Source: Tannerella sp. (GTDB lineage Bacteria > Bacteroidota > Bacteroidia > Bacteroidales > Tannerellaceae). From it: a DNA stretch of 7,998 nt. The translations under genes were made by a program, and so were the position numbers. How positions within the stretch are numbered: position 1 is the first letter of the stretch; every line of letters begins with the position of its first letter. The stretch lies in contig JAISJX010000446.1 in NCBI GenBank assembly GCA_031261145.1, positions 1-7,998 of the forward strand. Direction: 5' to 3'. Shown here one piece after another: positions 1 through 7,558 of the stretch. Under the pieces are notes generated by a model. It searched no databases, had not been told where the DNA came from, and saw only the letters and a program-made list of their open reading frames with translations.

Positions 1-60
1 AAGGGTCTTTATGATTTTCCTTTAGTGGCAATTTCAAGTATCTAACATGAACTTTTTCAT
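1..60 (-). pseudogene. Broken VapC-like PIN toxin gene (partial, runs off the window)
   Basis: An ATG at 60-58 overlaps the TGA of the antitoxin-like gene by ATGA, the usual layout of a toxin behind its antitoxin. It reads MKKFMLDT and then meets a TGA at once. MKKFMLDT resembles the first strand of PIN-domain toxins, where the Asp is the first metal-binding acidic residue. Another minus-strand frame is open from about 61 to the window edge and reads VRYLKLPLKENHKDP (46-2). This resembles the stretch just before the HKDPFDR motif near the C-terminal third of VapC toxins. The simplest reading is an out-of-frame internal deletion that fused the first eight codons to the distal part and removed roughly 80 codons. 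Only 60 bases are visible, so the identification rests on short motif recall and is an inference. Confidence 0.5.
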
Positions 61-290
61 TTTATGTCAAGTAATTCTTCGGTTGTCATACTCCAATCAT
101 CGTGAAAAACGATGTTGGCTTTTCCGTCCAAGATGCCTATTTTGCGCTTTTTCGGAATTTCGGGTTGATTCATAGCAGGGGTGAATTTTTTTAATAACAA
201 CCACATATTGTTTATCAGAGCCTCGTCCGAAGTCGTGAGAATTTCACGGGCCAAAGATGCTTTTTGAAGTTCCAATTCCGTTGAGTTCAT
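57..290 (-). CDS. Small antitoxin-like protein (VapB/DUF2281-like, 77 aa)
   Basis: This small protein starts MNSTELELQK, has a predicted helical N-terminal half, then a basic PKKRKIGILDGKA segment and an acidic tail ending MTTEELLDIK. That layout (helical region, then KR-IG-L-GKA, then an EELL tail) is common in Bacteroidetes antitoxins encoded before PIN toxins. The tail would be the toxin-neutralising part. A longer reading frame begins with GTG at 326, but that codon lies in the promoter -7 box (326-333), so the ATG at 290 is the better start. The gene ends in ATGA, overlapping the start of the damaged toxin-like gene. If the toxin is dead, this is an orphan antitoxin that may still bind its own promoter or neutralise a related toxin elsewhere. 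The family call comes from pattern recognition, not a search. Confidence 0.7.
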   Translation of the reverse strand: MNSTELELQKASLAREILTTSDEALINNMWLLLKKFTPAMNQPEIPKKRKIGILDGKANIVFHDDWSMTTEELLDIK

Positions 291-325
291 ACTCTTTTTA
301 TTTATTAAATTTGTATTTATGACCA

Positions 326-354
326 CAAAGGTACGGATTTACTTTGTCTAAACC
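326..354 (-). promoter_or_regulatory. Bacteroides-type promoter for the antitoxin-like gene
   Basis: On the minus strand TACCTTTG (333-326) matches the -7 consensus TAnnTTTG. About 20 nt upstream lies CTTGG, a partial match to the -33 TTTG box. Transcription would begin near 319, giving a leader of about 30 nt before the ATG at 290. This is the main reason to reject the GTG start at 326. Confidence 0.6.
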
Positions 355-393
355 AAGATGACAGTTAAGATTTTCAAGATTATTTTACACACA

Positions 394-433
394 AACCAAT
401 ATGTCAAAGAACGCTTTTTTTGACATATCGGTT
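394..433. repeat. Long stem-loop, 18 bp stem, 4-nt loop
   Basis: The arms 394-411 and 416-433 are complementary except for 398/429 (A·C on plus, U·G wobble on minus) and 409/418 (G·U on plus, C·A on minus). The outer 15 bp are therefore fully paired with one wobble in a leftward transcript. The loop is CGCT. There is no clean T tract after the stem on either strand, so it is not a textbook intrinsic terminator. It lies 40 nt upstream of the antitoxin promoter and directly abuts the repeat cluster that follows. Confidence 0.7.
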
Positions 434-594
434 CATGCCGTCAGGTATGAATAGCTCGGTAGAAAATCAATGCGCCCACAAACCCTGCATGCCGTCAGGT
501 ATGCAACGAAATAAGCATGGCGGTTGCATACCTGACGGCATGCAAGGCTAAGGATGGTTATCCTTTCTACCGAACTGCAATCCCTCACGGGATT
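434..594. repeat. Composite REP-like element: two facing hairpin-GGTAGAAA units around a 22-bp stem-loop
   Basis: The left unit is the hairpin CATGCC-GTCA-GGTATG (434-449), an 8-nt spacer, then GGTAGAAA (458-465). The right unit is its mirror image: TTTCTACC (564-571), then the hairpin AATCCC-TCAC-GGGATT (579-594). TCGGTAGAAA (456-465) and TTTCTACCGA (564-573) form a perfect 10-nt inverted pair. Between them is a 22-bp perfect inverted repeat (486-507 with 523-544). The 16-mer CATGCCGTCAGGTATG occurs three times: 434-449, 488-503, and inverted at 527-542. The symmetry resembles paired REP units (BIMEs). No transposase is present in the window, so a REP-type origin is an inference. Confidence 0.65.
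486..544. repeat. Perfect 22-bp inverted repeat with 15-nt loop
   Basis: The arms 486-507 and 523-544 are exact reverse complements, and the loop is 508-522. Each arm is itself nearly palindromic around GTCA/TGAC, so alternative small hairpins or a cruciform are possible. No U tract follows on either strand. It could end or stabilise ctpA messages, but the sequence does not show that directly. Confidence 0.9.
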
Positions 595-672
595 AAAATA
601 CAGCGCGACGTTGATTGGGATGCGGAGATTGCCTCATTCTTCGCAATGACGCTGTGCGGAACGCTGTATTTT
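595..672. repeat. 11-bp inverted repeat enclosing a GAGATTGC...GCAATGAC element
   Basis: AAAATACAGCG (595-605) and CGCTGTATTTT (662-672) are exact reverse complements. Inside, 625-650 reads GAGATTGCCTC...GCAATGAC with an ATTGC/GCAAT stem (628-632, 643-647). Read in reverse it is the GTCATTGCGA...GCAATCTC motif that recurs as an interspersed repeat in many bacterial genomes; that last point is recalled knowledge, not tested here. It lies 46 nt downstream of the ctpA stop and could form the 3' end structure of that transcript. Confidence 0.65.
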
Positions 673-673
673 C

Positions 674-705
674 ATTGTTAATTGTTAATTATTAATTATT
701 AATTG
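674..705. repeat. Heptamer tandem repeat (ATTRTTA, about 4.5 copies)
   Basis: Two ATTGTTA units are followed by two ATTATTA units and a final ATTG, just downstream of the ctpA stop codon. This kind of AT-rich short tandem repeat is common in Bacteroidales intergenic regions and may vary in copy number between strains. Confidence 0.85.
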
Positions 706-717
706 TCCGGAACTGAC

Positions 718-2343
718 TTAGTTTCCGATTATCTTTTGATATGCTTCCGGGTCATTAATGATTCGGAGCGCTTCGGTCAGATGGTCGTTGTCTTCATTCA
801 GGATTTGGAAATATTCGCCCATATCGAACAAGTCGCGTGCAACGAGCGCTTTTATCCGGAGTTTGATCAGCGGCTTGGACAGGTTGTACTGCTCTTCGTC
901 AAATTCGATTTTATCGTCTTCAGCTAATTTGATAAGTTCTTGAAGCATGGCTTCCGAAACGTCAAATTTGTTTTTATAGGCGCTTATTTCGGGGTATTTT
1001 TTCGTCAGTTCTTTGCGGTTCCGGTCTAAATAATTCATTGCCACACGATATTCTAATCCCGCATAGCTTATTTTCCGGTGGTAAAGCGTATAACGGGAAG
1101 AATCAATGGGGATAAATATATCGGGCATGATTCCGCCGCCGCCGTAAACGGTGCGGTGCGAAACCAATGTGTTGAACTTTAAAGAATCCGGGAAATGGAT
1201 ACTGTCGGCGCTCATCAACTCACCCCGGTTATAACGATCAATCAGGTCGAATCGGTATTCTTTATCGTTTCCGCTCGTATAAGGTCTTTGGATATGGCGT
1301 CCGGAAGGCGTGTAGTAACGGGCGATGGTCAGGCGGATCATCGAACCGTCGGGCAATGGAATAGGCTTCTGCACCAATCCTTTCCCAAAAGTGCGGCGCC
1401 CCAGGATTACGCCTCTGTCCCAATCCTGTATCGCACCGGATACGATTTCGCTGGCCGAAGCGGACGACTCGTCCACCATAATCACTAACCGTCCGCTTTC
1501 AAAACCGCCCTTATCGGTTGAGTTCGCATTTTCACGGGGTTGCTTGCTGCCCTGTGTGTAAACAATCAATTTGCTTTTCGTCAGAAATTCATCCGCCAAT
1601 TCGATGGCGATGTGCATATATCCGCCACCATTGCCCTGCAAATCAAGGACAAGATTCTTCATACCCTGTTTTTTCAGTTTCGCAAGCGCTTCCCGAAATT
1701 CATCGGCGGTGGAAAGCGCAAAACGGTTCAGGCGGATGTAACCGGTGGCCGGGTCGGCCATATAAGCGGCATCCAGACTGTAAACGGGTATCTTTCCGCG
1801 TATGATTTTAAATTCAATCAAGCCATCGCCTTTCTGTTCCGTTTTCTTCAAGTCAAAGCCTCGCCGTTCCACTTTCACGCGCACCTCCGTTCCTTTCGGG
1901 CCTTTCAGGCGTTTCATCACATCCGTGTTGCGCATTTTGACGCCTGCAATCAGGGTATCATCGACAAAGATGATACGGTCGCCGGCCATCAAACCGACTT
2001 TTTCGGAAGGCCCGCCGGAGATTACCTGTATGACGTAGAGCGTGTCTGTCATCATATTAAACTGAATGCCGATACCGTCAAAATTACTTTCTAACGGTTC
2101 GGTCATCTCTTTCGTATCTTCCGGATTGGTATATTCGGAATGCGGGTCTAACTTGTCGAGCATACCGGTAATGGCATCTTCGACCAATTTCTTGTCGTCC
2201 GTCTGATCCACATAGAGATTCGTTATCGCATACAAGGCGATGGAGAGTTTCTGAACATCTTCGTTCATTCTTGGCTGCGCATGCACGCAACTCTGCGAAA
2301 TGCTTAATAGACAAAGCGCAATGATAATAATTTTATTTTCCAT
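718..2343 (-). CDS. ctpA: Carboxy-terminal processing protease, S41 family (541 aa)
   Basis: This is a secreted PDZ-containing serine protease that cleaves near the C-termini of envelope proteins. Residues 1-22 form a Sec signal peptide (hydrophobic IIIIALCLL, cleavage after VHA). An N-terminal helical region is followed by a PDZ domain at about 85-160, with ligand-loop residues around GIGIQF. The S41 core follows at about 200-355: LDLQGNGGG (233-241), SSASASE (293-299) and FGKGLVQ (319-325). The predicted catalytic Ser is S296 and Lys K321, with Q325. The 25-residue Ser-Lys spacing matches E. coli Prc (S452/K477). A helical C-terminal tail of about 130 residues follows. The ATG at 2343 was chosen because it gives a normal signal peptide and overlaps the coaD stop by 11 nt. 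An ATG at 2364 ([11 protein letters not shown]) is possible, and the longest open frame (from 2418) is unlikely. It is last in the four-gene run. Confidence 0.93.
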   Translation of the reverse strand: MENKIIIIALCLLSISQSCVHAQPRMNEDVQKLSIALYAITNLYVDQTDDKKLVEDAITGMLDKLDPHSEYTNPEDTKEMTEPLESNFDGIGIQFNMMTDTLYVIQVISGGPSEKVGLMAGDRIIFVDDTLIAGVKMRNTDVMKRLKGPKGTEVRVKVERRGFDLKKTEQKGDGLIEFKIIRGKIPVYSLDAAYMADPATGYIRLNRFALSTADEFREALAKLKKQGMKNLVLDLQGNGGGYMHIAIELADEFLTKSKLIVYTQGSKQPRENANSTDKGGFESGRLVIMVDESSASASEIVSGAIQDWDRGVILGRRTFGKGLVQKPIPLPDGSMIRLTIARYYTPSGRHIQRPYTSGNDKEYRFDLIDRYNRGELMSADSIHFPDSLKFNTLVSHRTVYGGGGIMPDIFIPIDSSRYTLYHRKISYAGLEYRVAMNYLDRNRKELTKKYPEISAYKNKFDVSEAMLQELIKLAEDDKIEFDEEQYNLSKPLIKLRIKALVARDLFDMGEYFQILNEDNDHLTEALRIINDPEAYQKIIGN

Positions 2344-2806
2344 TGTTACTATAATTAATTTCATTAGGTACAAAAATTGAAATATCTTTCCCGTAACGCA
2401 ACAGTTCGCGCACCACATCGGAACTTACGTACGTATATTCAGGCTCTGTAAAGAGGATAATCGTGTCAATACCGGTCAGTTTCCGGTTTACATCCGCCAT
2501 TTTTTTCTCGTATTCAAAATCATTGACGGTGCGGATGCCGCGCAGGATGAAACCGGCTTCCACTTCTTCGGCGAAATCGGTCGTCAGCGTGTCGTAGGAC
2601 CTTACTTTCACCCTTGGTTCGTTCCGATAGAGATGTTTGATAAACTCCATGCGTTTCTCCACGGGGAAATAGTTTTTTTTATCACTGTTGCATCCGATGG
2701 CGATAATGATTTCGCCGGTAAATCCGAGAGCGCGTTCGACTAACGAATGGTGTCCAATCGTAAACGGGTCAAATGTGCCGGGAAAAATTGCTCTTGTCGA
2801 TTTCAT
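2333..2806 (-). CDS. coaD: Phosphopantetheine adenylyltransferase (157 aa)
   Basis: This cytoplasmic enzyme transfers AMP from ATP to 4'-phosphopantetheine, giving dephospho-CoA, the fourth step of CoA synthesis. Motifs run in the expected order: the nucleotidyltransferase signature [11 protein letters not shown] (9-19, with the TxGH motif T16-H19), KK at 43-44, [12 protein letters not shown] (89-100), and SSDVVRE (128-134) in place of the usual ISSxxVRE segment. The length is normal (E. coli 159 aa), so the gene is intact. The start lies 13 nt after the parE stop, and the last 11 nt overlap the chosen ctpA start in another frame. It is probably expressed with parE and ctpA from the promoter upstream of the GNAT-like gene. 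Confidence 0.97.
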   Translation of the reverse strand: MKSTRAIFPGTFDPFTIGHHSLVERALGFTGEIIIAIGCNSDKKNYFPVEKRMEFIKHLYRNEPRVKVRSYDTLTTDFAEEVEAGFILRGIRTVNDFEYEKKMADVNRKLTGIDTIILFTEPEYTYVSSDVVRELLRYGKDISIFVPNEINYSNNGK

Positions 2807-2819
2807 GCCATGCGATATT

Positions 2820-4688
2820 TTATTCGTTTACTATATCTTCTTCCACAACCAAGTTCCGGATGATGAAATTTTGCCGGTCCATCGTATTTTTTCCCATGTA
2901 AAATTCCAGCATCTCGCTGATTAAATCTTCCTGTGTGATGGAAACAGGGTCTAAACGGATGTCTTTGCCGATAAAATGTTTAAACTCGTCCGGCGAGATT
3001 TCGCCCAATCCTTTGAAACGGGTAATCTCGGCGTTTTTTCCAATTTCGTGGATGGCATTCTGGCGTTCTTCTTCGCTGTAGCAATAAATTGTTTTTTGCT
3101 TATTCCGAATACGGAAAAGAGGCGTCTGCAAGATATACACGTGATTACGCTTGATTAAATCGGGGAAAAACTGAAGGAAAAAAGTGATGAGCAACAGGCG
3201 GATGTGCATTCCGTCCACGTCGGCATCGGTGGCGATTATCACCTTGTTATAGCGCAACCCGTCCAACCCGTCTTCGATATTGAGGGCGGCTTGCAGCAAA
3301 TTGAACTCTTCGTTTTCGTAAACGATCTTTTTGGTCAGACCGAAACTGTTCAGGGGTTTCCCGCGCAAACTGAACACCGCCTGCAAATTAGGGTCACGGC
3401 TTTTGGTGATGGAACCGCTCGCCGAATCGCCCTCGGTGATGAAAATGCAGGAATCTTCTTTGTTTGCTTCTTTGGATTCGTTCAGGTGTATGCGGCAGTC
3501 ACGCAGTTTTCTGTTATGCAGGTTCGCTTTTTTGGCCCGCTCGCGGGCTAATTTCGTGACGCCGGCAATGGCCTTGCGTTCTTTCTCGGAGTCCAATATT
3601 TTCCGGAGCATAATATCGGACGTCTCGACATTGATGTGCAGATAATTGTCTAATTCTTTTTTGACGAAGTCGCCGATAAACTTGGCAATCGTGGGGCCTT
3701 CGGGGCCGATGTCTTTTGAACCCAGCTTGGTCTTGGTCTGACTCTCAAACACAGGCTCTTCCACCTTGATGCTAACGGCGGCCACAATGCCGGAGCGGAT
3801 GTCGGAATATTCAAAGTTTTTATTGTAATACTCTTTGATCACCCGGCTGACGGATTCGCGGAAAGCGGACAGGTGCGTTCCTCCCTGCGTGGTGTATTGT
3901 CCGTTTACGAACGAATAATATTCTTCGCCGTATTGATTACAGTGCGTGATAACCACTTCAATATCTTCGCCTTTCAGGTGGATTATCGGATACAGCGCCT
4001 CCGAAGTCATGTTTGCATTCAGCAAGTCGGCCAGTCCGTTTTTGGAATAAAAGGGTTTTCCGTTGAAGACGATGGTCAGCCCGGAATTGAGAAAGACATA
4101 GTTTTTCAACAGGCTTTCTATAAACTCCTCATTGTATGAATAATCCTTGAATATCTCGCTATCGGGAACAAACGAAACCAGCGTCCCGTTTTTTTCTTTT
4201 GTCTCAATGATTTCCGATTCGTTGATCACGACAGCCTGATTGTATTCTACCGCTTTACATTCTTTCTCGCGGTAACTGATAATTTGAAAATAACTGCTTA
4301 ACGCATTGACCGCCTTGATACCGACGCCGTTCAATCCGACGGATTTCTTGAAGGCTTTGCTGTCGTATTTCGCGCCGGTATTCATTTTGCTGGACACATC
4401 TACGACTTTATTCAGCGGGACGCCCCGCCCATGGTCGCGAACGGAAATCATCTTATCGTCGATGGTGACGGAGATGCTTTTCCCGTAGCCCATCATGTAT
4501 TCGTCGATGGAATTGTCCAAAACTTCTTTCAACAGCACATAAACACCATCGTCGGCATACGTCCCGTCGCCTAATTTCCCGATATACATGCCGGGGCGTA
4601 AGCGGATATGTTCGCGCCATTCGAGCGTTTTTACGTCGTCGTCGATATAATCGGTTTGCTGTTGCAGCGTTGAGTTAAATTCGTTCAT
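2820..4688 (-). CDS. parE: DNA topoisomerase IV subunit B (622 aa)
   Basis: This is the ATPase subunit of a type IIA topoisomerase, which with the A subunit passes DNA duplexes through a double-strand break to decatenate and relax chromosomes. The GHKL ATPase domain (about 20-230) has EVLDNSIDE (55-63; E55 probable general base, N59 Mg/ATP), DHGRGVP (85-91) and [13 protein letters not shown] (118-130). The transducer domain has QTKTKLGS (317-324), whose Lys would contact the ATP gamma phosphate. The TOPRIM domain has EGDSASG (419-425) and DADVDG (488-493), followed by LRGKPLN (441-447) and RFKGLGE (557-563). The length fits the second GyrB-like paralogue of Bacteroidetes. GyrB cannot be fully excluded without comparing paralogues. 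The A subunit is not in the window. The ATG overlaps the preceding stop by 4 nt. Confidence 0.9.
   Translation of the reverse strand: MNEFNSTLQQQTDYIDDDVKTLEWREHIRLRPGMYIGKLGDGTYADDGVYVLLKEVLDNSIDEYMMGYGKSISVTIDDKMISVRDHGRGVPLNKVVDVSSKMNTGAKYDSKAFKKSVGLNGVGIKAVNALSSYFQIISYREKECKAVEYNQAVVINESEIIETKEKNGTLVSFVPDSEIFKDYSYNEEFIESLLKNYVFLNSGLTIVFNGKPFYSKNGLADLLNANMTSEALYPIIHLKGEDIEVVITHCNQYGEEYYSFVNGQYTTQGGTHLSAFRESVSRVIKEYYNKNFEYSDIRSGIVAAVSIKVEEPVFESQTKTKLGSKDIGPEGPTIAKFIGDFVKKELDNYLHINVETSDIMLRKILDSEKERKAIAGVTKLARERAKKANLHNRKLRDCRIHLNESKEANKEDSCIFITEGDSASGSITKSRDPNLQAVFSLRGKPLNSFGLTKKIVYENEEFNLLQAALNIEDGLDGLRYNKVIIATDADVDGMHIRLLLITFFLQFFPDLIKRNHVYILQTPLFRIRNKQKTIYCYSEEERQNAIHEIGKNAEITRFKGLGEISPDEFKHFIGKDIRLDPVSITQEDLISEMLEFYMGKNTMDRQNFIIRNLVVEEDIVNE
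4685..4688 (-). promoter_or_regulatory. ATGA stop/start overlap coupling the GNAT-like gene to parE
   Basis: The TGA of the GNAT-like gene (4687-4685) and the ATG of parE (4688-4686) share bases on the minus strand. This arrangement favours re-initiation by the same ribosome and supports the chosen parE start. Confidence 0.8.
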
Positions 4689-5821
4689 ATTGAATCCAGT
4701 TTTTTAATAAAAGCTCGTCTTGTTTTGTGATGTTCCTGTTTGAAATAGTCCCATTGCGCCTGTACGGCATTGTTGGTTTCAAGTTCGGGATTGGTTTCGG
4801 CATAGTTAACGCCCATTTTCTGATATAATGGGATTAAATCATTAAACAAAAGCGCATTTACGCCTTTCTTCCGGTATTCTGGAAGAACGCCCATCAGATA
4901 TAAATCAACCACTTTGGGCGTGGAATAAAGCGTTTTCAGGAGCGGTATAAATCCAAACGGCCAAAGGGAGCCTTTCGCTTTTTGGAGCGCTTTGGAAAGG
5001 TTGGGCAGTGTGATTCCGAAACCGACCACGGCATCGTCGGCCTCGCGCACAATCACCGTTACCATATCTAAGCGAAGCATGGGAATATACATTTTTGCAT
5101 AATAATCAATCTGCCTGGGCGAAAGTGCGGTGAAACCGTAAAGCTGCGAATAGGCTTGGTTCAACGCCTCGAATATCTTCGATACGTAGGGCCATATCTC
5201 TTTCCGTTTTTTGAATTTCACAATTTTGAGGCCATACTTCCGCATCACGATTTCGCCGATACGGATATGTTTTTCCGGCACTTCGTCCGGAATAAATATT
5301 TTAAATTCGACCCAGTCCTGGTCTTTGGTAAATCCGATTCGCTCCAACTGTTCGGGATAATAGGGATAGTTGTAAATCGTGGCCATGGTTCCCAACTGGT
5401 CGAATCCTTCAACCAGCATGCCTTCATGATCCATATCCGTAAATCCCATCGGGCCGTGGAGATACTCAATCTTTTTCGCTTTCGCCCACTTTTCGACAGC
5501 CTCGAACAGTTTATCAACCACCTCTTTGTCGTCAATGAAATCGACAAACCCAAAACGGGCGTACTTCTGGTTCCATGCCTCATTGCATTTGTGATTGATA
5601 ATACCGGCAATGCGACCGGCTATTTTGTCGTCCTTATAAGCAAGGAAATAAATAGCTTCGCATGTTTCAAACGCCGGGTTTTTCTCTTTAGATAACGTCA
5701 TCATTTCTTCATCAATCAGTCCCGGAACATGATAGGGACAGCCTTTGTACAAATCAATGTTGAATTTGACAAACTTTCTAAGTTCTTTTTCTGTTGTAAC
5801 TTCTTTGATGAATATACTCAT
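4685..5821 (-). CDS. Two-domain GNAT-like acyltransferase of unknown substrate (378 aa)
   Basis: The protein has no signal peptide or membrane segment, so it is probably cytoplasmic. The N-terminal half (about 1-175) contains [18 protein letters not shown] (57-74), a typical GNAT beta-hairpin, then [20 protein letters not shown] (122-141) and [15 protein letters not shown] (150-164). I recognise this combination from a widespread uncharacterised N-acetyltransferase family. The C-terminal half (about 185-378) has a second GNAT-like core with [18 protein letters not shown] (308-325) and a final NPELETNN segment. The acetyl-CoA loop, usually Q/RxxGxG/A, reads RKKGVN, ending in Asn. No substrate can be named. 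It heads the transcription unit, with its own promoter 33 nt upstream and an ATGA overlap into parE. Its place with coaD may only reflect shared housekeeping expression. Confidence 0.75.
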   Translation of the reverse strand: MSIFIKEVTTEKELRKFVKFNIDLYKGCPYHVPGLIDEEMMTLSKEKNPAFETCEAIYFLAYKDDKIAGRIAGIINHKCNEAWNQKYARFGFVDFIDDKEVVDKLFEAVEKWAKAKKIEYLHGPMGFTDMDHEGMLVEGFDQLGTMATIYNYPYYPEQLERIGFTKDQDWVEFKIFIPDEVPEKHIRIGEIVMRKYGLKIVKFKKRKEIWPYVSKIFEALNQAYSQLYGFTALSPRQIDYYAKMYIPMLRLDMVTVIVREADDAVVGFGITLPNLSKALQKAKGSLWPFGFIPLLKTLYSTPKVVDLYLMGVLPEYRKKGVNALLFNDLIPLYQKMGVNYAETNPELETNNAVQAQWDYFKQEHHKTRRAFIKKLDSI

Positions 5822-5853
5822 TTATGTATTGGTTCAATATTTTTTTGAAACCA

Positions 5854-5885
5854 CAAAAGTAATCATTTTGACGGGATGCACGAAA
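5854..5885 (-). promoter_or_regulatory. Bacteroides-type promoter for the GNAT-parE-coaD-ctpA run
   Basis: On the minus strand TACTTTTG (5861-5854) matches TAnnTTTG exactly. A TTTC about 20 nt upstream is a near match to the -33 TTTG box. The start site would be near 5847, giving a leader of about 25 nt. No intrinsic terminator is seen between the dacB stop and this box, so some read-through from dacB is possible. Confidence 0.6.
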
Positions 5886-5918
5886 CAAATCTGCATATTT
5901 TCTTTTCAACAGGGGTAT

Positions 5919-7406
5919 TTAGTCCTTAAAAAGAGCCAAAAACAATTCTTCGATGGCCGGCCGGATATAGCTGCTTTTGCCCGAATAGTTATTGATAATA
6001 ATCGCTACGGCATATTGTTTGTCGCTTTTGGTGACGTAGCCGCCGTAGCACCGCACGCGGCTCATGCTTCCGCTTTTCAGGCGTGCTTTCCCTTGCAGGG
6101 GCGTGCCCCGTAACGTACCGGCAAGCGTTCCGTCCATCCCGGCTTGCGGCAATGATTCGATAAACGCATCCGATACTTTCGATTGAGTGGCCATATACAC
6201 ATACAGGTTACACAGAAATTCGACCGTGACCTTATCCGTAAGAGCCAGTCCGCTGCCGTCAAACATCCATAAAGAAGAAGCATTGATTCCTTTTTCGTTC
6301 CAATAATCCCGGATGACCCGCGCACCTTTATCGAACGAAGACACCGCATCTTCGGGAGTCGCCGGGCACCGCAAACCGAGCGTTTTAACCAGTGCGTCGG
6401 CAAAAAGGTTGTGGCTGACGAAATTGGTGGTATGCACAATCTCTTTCAAGGCAGGCGAATGGGTGGTAACCAATTTCGTCCGTTCGCTCTCTTTCCATTG
6501 GCCGGCTTGGGCTAATATCCGGTAGCAGGAAGGGTCATTCTTGATTTTAACGCCTTGATTCGACAGGTATTTATGAAAATATCCGGCAAGGTAAAGAGCC
6601 GGTTCGGGAATATCGCCGGAAATCTTGAGCAATGGACGGTTGGACGGCAACGCGCCGTAGAGGTAACGTTCGTTGGAATAGGGAAATCCGGTTATGTAAT
6701 AGCTGTCCTCCGTCACGGAAACGGTTTTCAGATAGTTATGAAACACTAAAGAGGGCATGGGCGGCTCGGTATATAGGATACCCGGCTGGGAACCGGCAAA
6801 GTCCGTTTTCAGGAAAAGTGCAAAATGGTTATCAAAGATATTCAGTCCGTAACTGCCCTGTCCGTAATCGGCGCCGAGGTCTTCCATCAGCCATTTCATG
6901 GAAACGCCTTCCGTATCGAAAATACTTTCGTCGGCAATAATACTTCCGGTTATTTGCCGGATGCCCGCTTTTTTGACAGCCGAAGCCCACACGGCAATGA
7001 CGCCGTCTTTCGCCATTTTCATCACGGACGAGTTCAGGGTGGGGTCTCCTCCGCCGTAAATATAAAGGTTGCCGTTTAAGACGCTGTCGCGAATCTGGCC
7101 GTCATACTGGATAGAGGTCTCAAAGCGGAAGTCTTCGCCGAGTATTTCGAGCGCCGAGGCGGTGGTGACGGTTTTCATCACAGAGGCGGGTGTCAGTTCC
7201 CGTTCCGCCTCATAACAGCAAAGCACCTGCCCGCTTTTGACTTCTTTAGCCATAAACGCAACAGACGCTCCACGCAAAGCGGGCGACTGAAGAAAATGCG
7301 CCAACTGGGGCGCGACTTGTGCGCTCGTACGCAAACCGCTTACCAGAAAAAGGATAATAATAATTGTCCGACAACATGTATATCCGGTTAATTGCCTTGT
7401 TTTCAT
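5919..7406 (-). CDS. dacB: D-alanyl-D-alanine carboxypeptidase/endopeptidase, PBP4 type, S13 family (495 aa)
   Basis: This periplasmic low-molecular-weight penicillin-binding protein trims terminal D-Ala and can cut peptide cross-links in peptidoglycan. Residues 1-29 form a signal peptide (hydrophobic IIIILFLVSG, cleavage after TSA). The three active-site motifs are in order: PASVMK (73-78) with nucleophile S75 and K78, SHN (331-333), and KSG (444-446) in place of the more usual KTG. The roughly 255 residues between the first and second motifs hold the inserted domains characteristic of S13, including YIYGGGDPTL (115-124) and GSYGLNIFDN (184-193). The length fits E. coli DacB (477 aa). The gene has its own promoter and lies 97 nt upstream of the GNAT-like gene. 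No truncation or frameshift is seen. Confidence 0.94.
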   Translation of the reverse strand: MKTRQLTGYTCCRTIIIILFLVSGLRTSAQVAPQLAHFLQSPALRGASVAFMAKEVKSGQVLCCYEAERELTPASVMKTVTTASALEILGEDFRFETSIQYDGQIRDSVLNGNLYIYGGGDPTLNSSVMKMAKDGVIAVWASAVKKAGIRQITGSIIADESIFDTEGVSMKWLMEDLGADYGQGSYGLNIFDNHFALFLKTDFAGSQPGILYTEPPMPSLVFHNYLKTVSVTEDSYYITGFPYSNERYLYGALPSNRPLLKISGDIPEPALYLAGYFHKYLSNQGVKIKNDPSCYRILAQAGQWKESERTKLVTTHSPALKEIVHTTNFVSHNLFADALVKTLGLRCPATPEDAVSSFDKGARVIRDYWNEKGINASSLWMFDGSGLALTDKVTVEFLCNLYVYMATQSKVSDAFIESLPQAGMDGTLAGTLRGTPLQGKARLKSGSMSRVRCYGGYVTKSDKQYAVAIIINNYSGKSSYIRPAIEELFLALFKD

Positions 7407-7449
7407 TTGTACTTGGTTCGAAATTTTTAGTTGTGTCCTTTAATGGCGG

Positions 7450-7457
7450 CAAATATA
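7450..7457 (-). promoter_or_regulatory. -7 box of the dacB promoter
   Basis: On the minus strand TATATTTG (7457-7450) matches TAnnTTTG exactly, placing the start near 7443 with a leader of about 37 nt. No convincing -33 TTTG box is found at the usual spacing; the region there is only AT-rich. Confidence 0.55.
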
Positions 7458-7528
7458 CAAAAATCAATTCAATTAATGATTAATATTGAACAATGAAATA
7501 AACCCCGGCGCCCACGAAGAGGCAACGC

Positions 7529-7544
7529 GCAGGTGCGAACCTGC
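7529..7544. repeat. Small perfect hairpin with GCGA tetraloop
   Basis: GCAGGT (7529-7534) pairs with ACCTGC (7539-7544) around GCGA, a GNRA-type loop in plus-strand RNA. It lies about 70 nt upstream of the dacB -7 box and just outside the larger repeat element. Its role is unknown. Confidence 0.6.
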
Positions 7545-7558
7545 AATGATACTTTTGA

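Noticed and set aside
291..326. GTG start adding 12 residues to the antitoxin-like protein
   Set aside because: The GTG overlaps the -7 promoter box TACCTTTG and precedes the predicted transcript start, so the ATG at 290 is preferred.
434..594. CRISPR array
   Set aside because: The 16-mer repeat copies differ in orientation and spacing and form palindromes. There are no regularly spaced direct repeats and no cas genes.
486..672. Intrinsic terminator for the ctpA transcript
   Set aside because: Strong stems exist, but none is followed on the minus strand by a run of U residues, so a rho-independent terminator cannot be claimed.
1195..2094. Long plus-strand open frames opposite ctpA
   Set aside because: They are antisense shadows of a gene with clear PDZ and S41 motifs and show no recognisable domain of their own.
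2344..2418. N-terminal extension of CtpA to the upstream start at 2418
   Set aside because: It would place a Cys-rich stretch before the signal peptide and overlap coaD by 86 nt. The ATG at 2343 gives a normal secretion signal.
5156..5695. Plus-strand open frame of 179 codons opposite the GNAT-like gene
   Set aside because: It mirrors the coding frame of the real gene, has no identifiable domain, and no promoter was noted for it.
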